Source of the DNA: Rhodopseudomonas sp.
GTDB lineage: Bacteria > Pseudomonadota > Alphaproteobacteria > Rhizobiales > Xanthobacteraceae
Direction: 5' to 3'
Assembly: GCF_013377015.1 (NCBI RefSeq)
Contig: NZ_JACABA010000001.1
Coordinates: forward strand, 331,554 to 395,553
DNA length: 64,000 bases
The notes below the pieces were generated by a model. It worked only from the letters and a program-made list of their open reading frames with translations. It searched no databases and was not told where the DNA came from. Below are positions 56,529-64,000 of the stretch, piece after piece. Position numbers and translations under genes: made by a program. Each line of letters starts with the position of its first letter. Position 1 is the first letter of the stretch.

Positions 56529-57225
56529 CGCGGAATCATCTCCAGCGCCTGTGAGGTATAGAAGCCACTCGACACTCGGTGGGTACGCCCGACCTGCCAT
56601 TGCTGCAGCGCCGGATCCGATGTCAGCAGCTGCCGCAACTTCTGTTCGCCGACCGGTTCGATCGCCGGCGCGCGATCACCGCGCGGAAAGAAGCCGCCGA
56701 CGAAATGCATCAGCGCTAGCGCCGGGGTCTTTGGCGCGAAGGTTACCGCCAGCGATCGTCGGGTGCGCGCCGCGAGACCCGCCATAATCCGGCAGATGTC
56801 CTGCGGCAGATAGTGAATCAGCGAATCCATCGCCACGACGAAATCGAACTCACCCAGCGCCGGATCCAGCATGTCGCCGGAGGTGAAATGGATCTTCGAC
56901 GGATCGATGTCGGCCGGCAGTCGCTCGCGCGCCACCGCGACCAGCGTCGGCGACAGATCGATGGCGACGACATCGGCGCCGCGCCGCGCTGCCTCGATCG
57001 ATAGCGCGCCGGTGCCGCAACCGGCATCGAGCAACCGCATGCCGGTCATATCCGTCGGCAGCCACGACAGCAGCGTATTGCGCATCTCGTCGCGGCCGGC
57101 ACGCACCGTGGCGCGGATTCCGCTGACCGGCGCGTCGGATGTCAGCTTCGCCCAATTGTCGGCCGCGGTACGGTCGAAATAGGTCTCAAGCTCCCCACGC
57201 CGCTCGATATAACTACCCACTGCCA

Positions 57226-57226
<1 letters not shown>
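56525..57226 (-). CDS. bchM: Mg-protoporphyrin IX O-methyltransferase
   Basis: SAM-dependent methyltransferase of 233 residues making the monomethyl ester used by AcsF. MRLLDAGCGTGALS (about 63-76) is the SAM-binding motif I, followed by DVVAIDLSPTLV and the FDFVVAMDSLIHYLP stretch. The ATG at 57226 shares one base with the bchL stop (TGATG). A TTG three bases earlier is ignored. Confidence 0.95.
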
Positions 57227-61884
<4,658 letters not shown>

Positions 61885-61910
<26 letters not shown>

Positions 61911-63486
61911 CGTACAAAGTCTCGACTGTTATGGTGGCGACGCCATTTTCGTTGGCGAATCGCTCGGTATTCCGACGGGCCTTTCCGCGAACAAAGAACG
62001 GGATCTTGTGTAGCTCCTTCTCGGCATCGGCGGCCCAAACCGCTGCCGTCGTCGTGGTCTCTGTGGTGGCCGAAACCAAAACTGCCTCCGCCGCCGGGGC
62101 GTCGATCTCGGCTGGTCGCTCCGCAACCGGCGCGGCATGGCCGGTACCGAGATGCGACGGCATGGCGCCGTCCTTGAACTCGAAATCGTCCTTGAACATC
62201 GCCAGCAGATGTTCCTCGAGCCCCATCATCAAGGGATGGACCCAGGTATCGAAGATCACATTGGCGCCTTCGAAGCCCATCTGCGGCGCATAGCGCGCCG
62301 GGAAATCCTGCACATGCACCGGCGCGGAAATCACCGCGCAAGGCACGCCCAGCCGCTTGGCGATGTGGCGCTCCATCTGGGTGCCTAGCACCAGCTCCGG
62401 ATGCAGCTCCGCGACCTTGGCCTCGACCTCGAGATAATCGTCGGTGATCAACGGCTCGACGTCGTACAGCTTGGCGGCCTCGCGAATATCGCGCGCGAAT
62501 TCGCGGCTGTAGGTGCCGAGTCCGACGACCTTGAAGCCGAGCTCTTCCGACGCGATCCGCGCCGCGGCTACCGCATGAGTGGCGTCGCCGAAGATGAACA
62601 CCCGCTTGTTGGTGAGGTAGGTCGAGTCGACCGAATGCGAGTACCACGGCAGCCGGGTCGCCGCCGCCTTCAGCACCGGTGCCGGATCGACGCCGGCGAG
62701 CGCCGCCACTTCGACAATGAATTCCTTGGTCGCGGAGACGCCGATCGGAATTGTCTTGGTGAACGGCTGGTGGAAGATCCGGTGCAGCCATGACGCCGCC
62801 TGCCCGGCGATTTCCGGATACAGCACGACGTTGAAATCCGCGTCGCCTAGCCGCGCGAGGTCCGCCGGAGTGGCACCCATCGGCGCGGTGACGTTGACAT
62901 CAATGCCGAGCTTGCCGAGCAGCCCGGTGATTTCGATGATGTCGTCGCGGTGGCGGAAGCCGAGCGCGGTGGGACCGAGCAGATTGCAGCGCGGCCGCAC
63001 GCCGGGCGCGCGTTCCGGGCGCGCGGTGCCGGGCGCAGGCGCGGATGGGCTCGCGAGTGCGCGCACCAGCTGATAGAAGGTCTCTGCGGCGCCCCAGTTC
63101 TCTTTGCGCTGATAGGCCGGCAGATCGATCGTCACCACCGGGATCGGCAGCTTGAGCGCGCGCGCCAGCCCACCCGGATCGTCCTGGATCAGCGAACCGG
63201 TGCAGGACGCGCCAACGATCATCGCCTGTGGCTTGAACCGCTCATAAGCATTCTTCGCCGCCGACTTGAACAGTTCGGCGGTGTCGCCACCGAGATCGCG
63301 CGCGGCAAAAGTCGTGTAGGTCACCGGCGGCCGCTTGTCGCGGCGCTCAATCATCGTGAACAGCAGATCGGCATAGGTGTCGCCCTGCGGCGCGTGCAGC
63401 ACATAGTGCAGACCTTCCATGCCGGTGGCGATGCGCATCGCGCCGACATGGGGTGGTCCTTCATATGTCCAGACGGTGAGCTGCAT
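61885..63486 (-). CDS. bchB: Dark-operative protochlorophyllide reductase subunit BchB
   Basis: 533-residue catalytic partner of BchN. It begins [20 protein letters not shown] and has Asp36 in [13 protein letters not shown], the unusual aspartate ligand of the NB-cluster. [15 protein letters not shown] and [18 protein letters not shown] are conserved family segments. The C-terminal PCP_red-like helix domain ends at [20 protein letters not shown] and beyond. The ATG at 63486 follows the bchN stop by a single base; a longer frame to 63669 lies inside bchN. Confidence 0.97.
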
Positions 63487-63487
63487 G

Positions 63488-64000
<513 letters not shown>

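Overview
The window is GC-rich alphaproteobacterial chromosome, almost certainly from the Nitrobacteraceae/Bradyrhizobiaceae (a Rhodopseudomonas or a photosynthetic Bradyrhizobium). The case rests on three things: the end of a purple-bacterial photosynthesis gene cluster (bchN-bchB-bchH-bchL-bchM-lhaA-puhA-puhB-puhC-orf-acsF-puhE-hemA), a red-type cbbLSX Rubisco operon directly beside it, and a short PutA of about 1000 residues of the kind studied in Bradyrhizobium japonicum. No rRNA, tRNA, CRISPR array, insertion sequence or phage gene was recognised. The species cannot be fixed from the sequence alone.

Region 1 (1-19.5 kb) is an envelope and lipopolysaccharide block. A NodU/TobZ-type carbamoyltransferase is followed by a leftward set made of an oxidoreductase (gnnA-like), an aminotransferase (gnnB-like) and the lipid II flippase MurJ. 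Next come a UDP-glucuronate 4-epimerase, a WecA-type sugar-phosphate transferase, a WbpM/CapD-type dehydratase, and all the ADP-heptose genes (gmhA, gmhB, hldE, hldD). The block closes with heptosyltransferases waaF and waaC, galE and an MsbA-like ABC exporter. Together these supply inner-core heptose, possibly the diaminoglucose of lipid A, uronic acid and O-antigen precursors.

Region 2 (19.5-45.1 kb) is housekeeping and poorly described sequence: an FAH-family hydrolase, a 44-residue lipoprotein, an SDR, a hemolysin III-family protein, the ycjX-ycjF pair, a Gly/Trp/His-rich secreted peptide and a cold-shock protein with a clear terminator. It continues with a possible transglutaminase-like exported protein, putA, a class III CoA-transferase, a 53-residue membrane protein, an exported CxxCH protein and a coiled-coil membrane protein. 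Last come a GST, a lemA-TPM-TPM operon, an orphan molybdenum hydroxylase large subunit, a DapA-family enzyme, oligopeptidase B, an O-acetylhomoserine sulfhydrylase and an alpha/beta hydrolase.

Region 3 (45.1-49.4 kb) is carbon fixation: cbbL-cbbS-cbbX leftward, with a divergent cbbR separated from cbbL by an AT-rich control region. A palindromic repeat of about 83 bp sits between cbbL and cbbS.

Region 4 (49.4-64 kb) is the downstream end of the photosynthesis superoperon, all on the minus strand and largely joined by 1-26 base overlaps. It encodes the dark-operative protochlorophyllide reductase (BchL, BchN, BchB), Mg-chelatase H subunit, Mg-protoporphyrin methyltransferase, oxygen-dependent cyclase AcsF, reaction-centre H subunit and assembly factors, and finally 5-aminolevulinate synthase, which feeds the tetrapyrrole pathway. 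One unrecognised 101-residue protein lies inside this chain.
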